A stretch of 15,732 bases of DNA from Galactobacter sp. (GTDB lineage: Bacteria > Actinomycetota > Actinomycetes > Actinomycetales > Micrococcaceae). A model generated the notes under the pieces. That model did not search any database. It was not told the DNA's origin and saw nothing but the letters and a program-made list of their open reading frames with translations. How positions within the stretch are numbered: position 1 is the stretch's first letter; each line of letters starts with the position of its first letter. A program made the translations under genes and the position numbers. Shown here one piece after another: positions 14,287-15,732 of the stretch. Location of the stretch: NCBI RefSeq assembly GCF_022712295.1, contig NZ_JALAGT010000138.1:1-15732 (forward strand), given 5' to 3'.

Positions 14287-15036
14287 TCACTCGAAGCGAT
14301 AACCCGCGGCCTCCCAGGTCGCCACGACGGCCCCCGCCACATCCGCCACCGACACTGCGGACGGGCGGGGGCTCGTCACATCCTCGACCGCACCCACCGT
14401 GGCCGGGTCCAGCTCCATGCCCAGGTCCTGGTAGACCTGCGCCGTCACGGACCGCAGCGGTGCGGCGTCGTTGACCACGACCACGGACGAGAAGAGCCAC
14501 GCACCGGCCACCACACGCTGGGCGGTGCCGACCAATTTCACGCGGACTCCGTCAGCGCCCACGCCGTGGACGGAGAACTCACCCGGGCAGTACTCGCCGG
14601 GGATCTCCCCCACGCGCGCATCCACCCCCACCGTGCGCAGGGCGTCGGCAAAGAGGTCCCCGAACATCGCGAATCGTTGCTGGTGGGTCAGCATGGGCTC
14701 CGGGTCAGGCTGAATCTGATCCACGATCAAGGTGCCCTGATGGTAGGCCGTGGCCCGGCCACCGGCAGACCTGATCACCGGCGTGAACCCGGCCGACGCC
14801 GCCGTTTCCCATGCAGCATCGAAGCCGTCCAGGCGAGCGTCACGGCGCCCGAACGCCAACGTGGGGTTGGGGACATACAGTCGCAACAGCGGCCCGCGCG
14901 CTCCACGGCCCACGTGCCGCAGCAGGTCAACATGCCGATCCAGATCCCGCGCGGCATCCCCACCTGCGTTCTCCTCCAACAACGAAAGTGGCGCGTCAGT
15001 CAGGTCTGGAGCAAGGACGGTGGTCACGGGTGACAT
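14287..15036 (-). CDS. Lipoate-protein ligase / octanoyltransferase-family protein
   Basis: A 249-residue biotin/lipoate A/B ligase-fold protein. Typical features are PTLAFGRRD (58-66), RSAGGRATAYHQGTL with the RxxGGR loop (89-94), and VRVKLVGTAQRVVAGAW with the conserved lysine, Lys167. A cysteine in GEYCPGEFSV (Cys150) sits where the catalytic cysteine of LipM/LipL octanoyltransferases lies, so octanoyl transfer from acyl carrier protein or amido-transfer is as likely as ATP-dependent lipoate ligation. Either way the protein would attach the lipoyl cofactor or its precursor to lipoyl domains of the 2-oxoacid dehydrogenases or GcvH. The start region is only 25 bp from the divergent kinase-like gene, with a GTCAC-GG-GTGAC inverted repeat at its 5' end. 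The C-terminus faces the mscR operon with a 20-bp gap. Confidence 0.82.
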   Translation of the reverse strand: MSPVTTVLAPDLTDAPLSLLEENAGGDAARDLDRHVDLLRHVGRGARGPLLRLYVPNPTLAFGRRDARLDGFDAAWETAASAGFTPVIRSAGGRATAYHQGTLIVDQIQPDPEPMLTHQQRFAMFGDLFADALRTVGVDARVGEIPGEYCPGEFSVHGVGADGVRVKLVGTAQRVVAGAWLFSSVVVVNDAAPLRSVTAQVYQDLGMELDPATVGAVEDVTSPRPSAVSVADVAGAVVATWEAAGYRFE

Positions 15037-15046
15037 CGTCTCACGT

Positions 15047-15051
15047 GGGAG
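15047..15051 (+). promoter_or_regulatory. Ribosome binding site supporting the GTG start at 15062
   Basis: GGGAG lies ten bases before the GTG at 15062 but only one base before an in-frame ATG at 15053. The spacing favours the GTG as the true start of the kinase-like gene. Confidence 0.55.
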
Positions 15052-15061
15052 AATGGCACTC

Positions 15062-15703
15062 GTGCCAGAATCCCGTGCCCAGCCCCGTGAGTCCCCGAAA
15101 CCCTGCTTGGTGTTGTTGGGTGGTGCTTCCGGGTCAGGTAAGTCATATCTGGCACAACGCTTTGGCCGTCCGTCCTTGTCGCTGGACGATTTCTACCGCG
15201 AGATCGCGGAGGACGAGGTCGCCCCGCTGCCGCGCACTCCCTACGGAGAGATCGACTGGGATCACCCCGGCACGTGGAACACGGATGCCGCTGTGGCGGC
15301 CGTAGGCCGACTCCTCCACGACGGCGAGGTTGAGGTCCCCGAGTACTCCATCGCGTCGTCGTCCATTGTGGGTACTCACACTGTGAAAATGGCCGACGGC
15401 CCGTTGGTGGCCGAGGGCGTGTTCGCCGCCGCCGCGCTGCCCGCGCTGCGCGCGGCCGGGATCGACGTGGTGGCCTGGTACGTGGACGTGCCGCCGCTGG
15501 TCACAGCGGTGAGCAGGTTCGTGCGCGACGTGCGTGAGCACCGTAAGCCGCTGCTGTTCCTCATCAAGCGCGGCTACGCGCTCTACAGGGCCGACGGCGC
15601 GACGCGTCGCCTCCACCTGCGGGCCGGGTTCACGCCCGTGCCCAAGCGGGAGCTGAAGCGGCGGCTGGCCGAAGGCCAGGTCAGCCCGGAGGCGTACGCC
15701 TGA
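15062..15703 (+). CDS. Uridine kinase-like P-loop ATPase
   Basis: A 213-residue protein. The Walker A motif GGASGSGKS is at residues 20-28, followed by LSLDDFYRE, which in uridine kinases lies near the nucleoside site, and IDWDHPGTWNTDA. A later ADGPLVAEGVFAAAAL resembles the kinases' second core strand, and VSRFVRDVREHRKP the lid region. The fold is that of uridine/phosphoribulokinase-like small-molecule kinases; the exact substrate (nucleoside or another hydroxyl compound) cannot be assigned. The GTG start is chosen for its ribosome site; an ATG nine bases earlier would add three residues. It diverges from the lipoate-family gene with a very short shared 5' region. The gene is complete and ends 29 bases before the window end. 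Confidence 0.82.
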   Translation: MPESRAQPRESPKPCLVLLGGASGSGKSYLAQRFGRPSLSLDDFYREIAEDEVAPLPRTPYGEIDWDHPGTWNTDAAVAAVGRLLHDGEVEVPEYSIASSSIVGTHTVKMADGPLVAEGVFAAAALPALRAAGIDVVAWYVDVPPLVTAVSRFVRDVREHRKPLLFLIKRGYALYRADGATRRLHLRAGFTPVPKRELKRRLAEGQVSPEAYA

Positions 15704-15732
15704 GGGCTTGGCCCGATTCCTCAGCCCTGGCC

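Noticed and set aside
14750..15061. Upstream extension of the kinase-like frame to 14750
   Set aside because: This part is opposite the lipoate-family gene, has no kinase similarity, and a ribosome site supports the GTG at 15062.

Overview
The window is high-GC DNA (roughly two thirds G+C outside one low-GC patch) with closely packed genes, several 4-base ATGA overlaps, and GTG starts. An S-(hydroxymethyl)mycothiol dehydrogenase points to a mycothiol-using actinomycete. A protein that looks like the DUF6318 lipoprotein family fits a member of the Micrococcaceae or a relative. This assignment is inference from family knowledge, not from a database search.

Layout. 1-301: C-terminus of a SAM-dependent methyltransferase cut by the window edge. 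382-2111 (minus): a translationally coupled pair, a DUF6318-like lipoprotein followed by a secreted protein with a PKD-like domain; the junction of the two genes lies in a sharply AT-richer patch. 2267-5957 (minus): a PlsC-type acyltransferase followed 52 bp later by a large rifampicin-phosphotransferase/PEP-synthase-like dikinase, probably one operon. 5993-6676 (plus): a LysE-type exporter diverging from the acyltransferase. 6590-7359 (minus): two one-base-overlapping SMR-family proteins resembling a Gdx/SugE guanidinium exporter pair. 7493-8097 (plus): a VapBC toxin-antitoxin pair. 8136-8396: a broken GNAT acetyltransferase. 8384-9385: a ZapE/AFG1-like ATPase. 9620-11644: an S9-family serine peptidase. 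11641-12387 (minus): an SRAP/YedK-HMCES protein. 12534-14266: mscR and a coupled metallo-beta-lactamase-fold hydrolase (mycothiol-dependent formaldehyde oxidation). 14287-15036 (minus): a lipoate ligase/octanoyltransferase-family protein. 15062-15703: a small P-loop uridine-kinase-like ATPase. No tRNA, rRNA, CRISPR array, transposase or prophage gene was recognised.

Most of the window looks like ordinary chromosomal housekeeping. The parts with an accessory character are the DUF6318/PKD pair with its base-composition mosaic and the 6.6-8.4 kb stretch holding the small exporters, VapBC and the decayed GNAT. The acyltransferase plus Rph-like dikinase pair is the least explained gene combination. 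I see no clear evidence for a wholly new system; the observations worth following are listed as findings.
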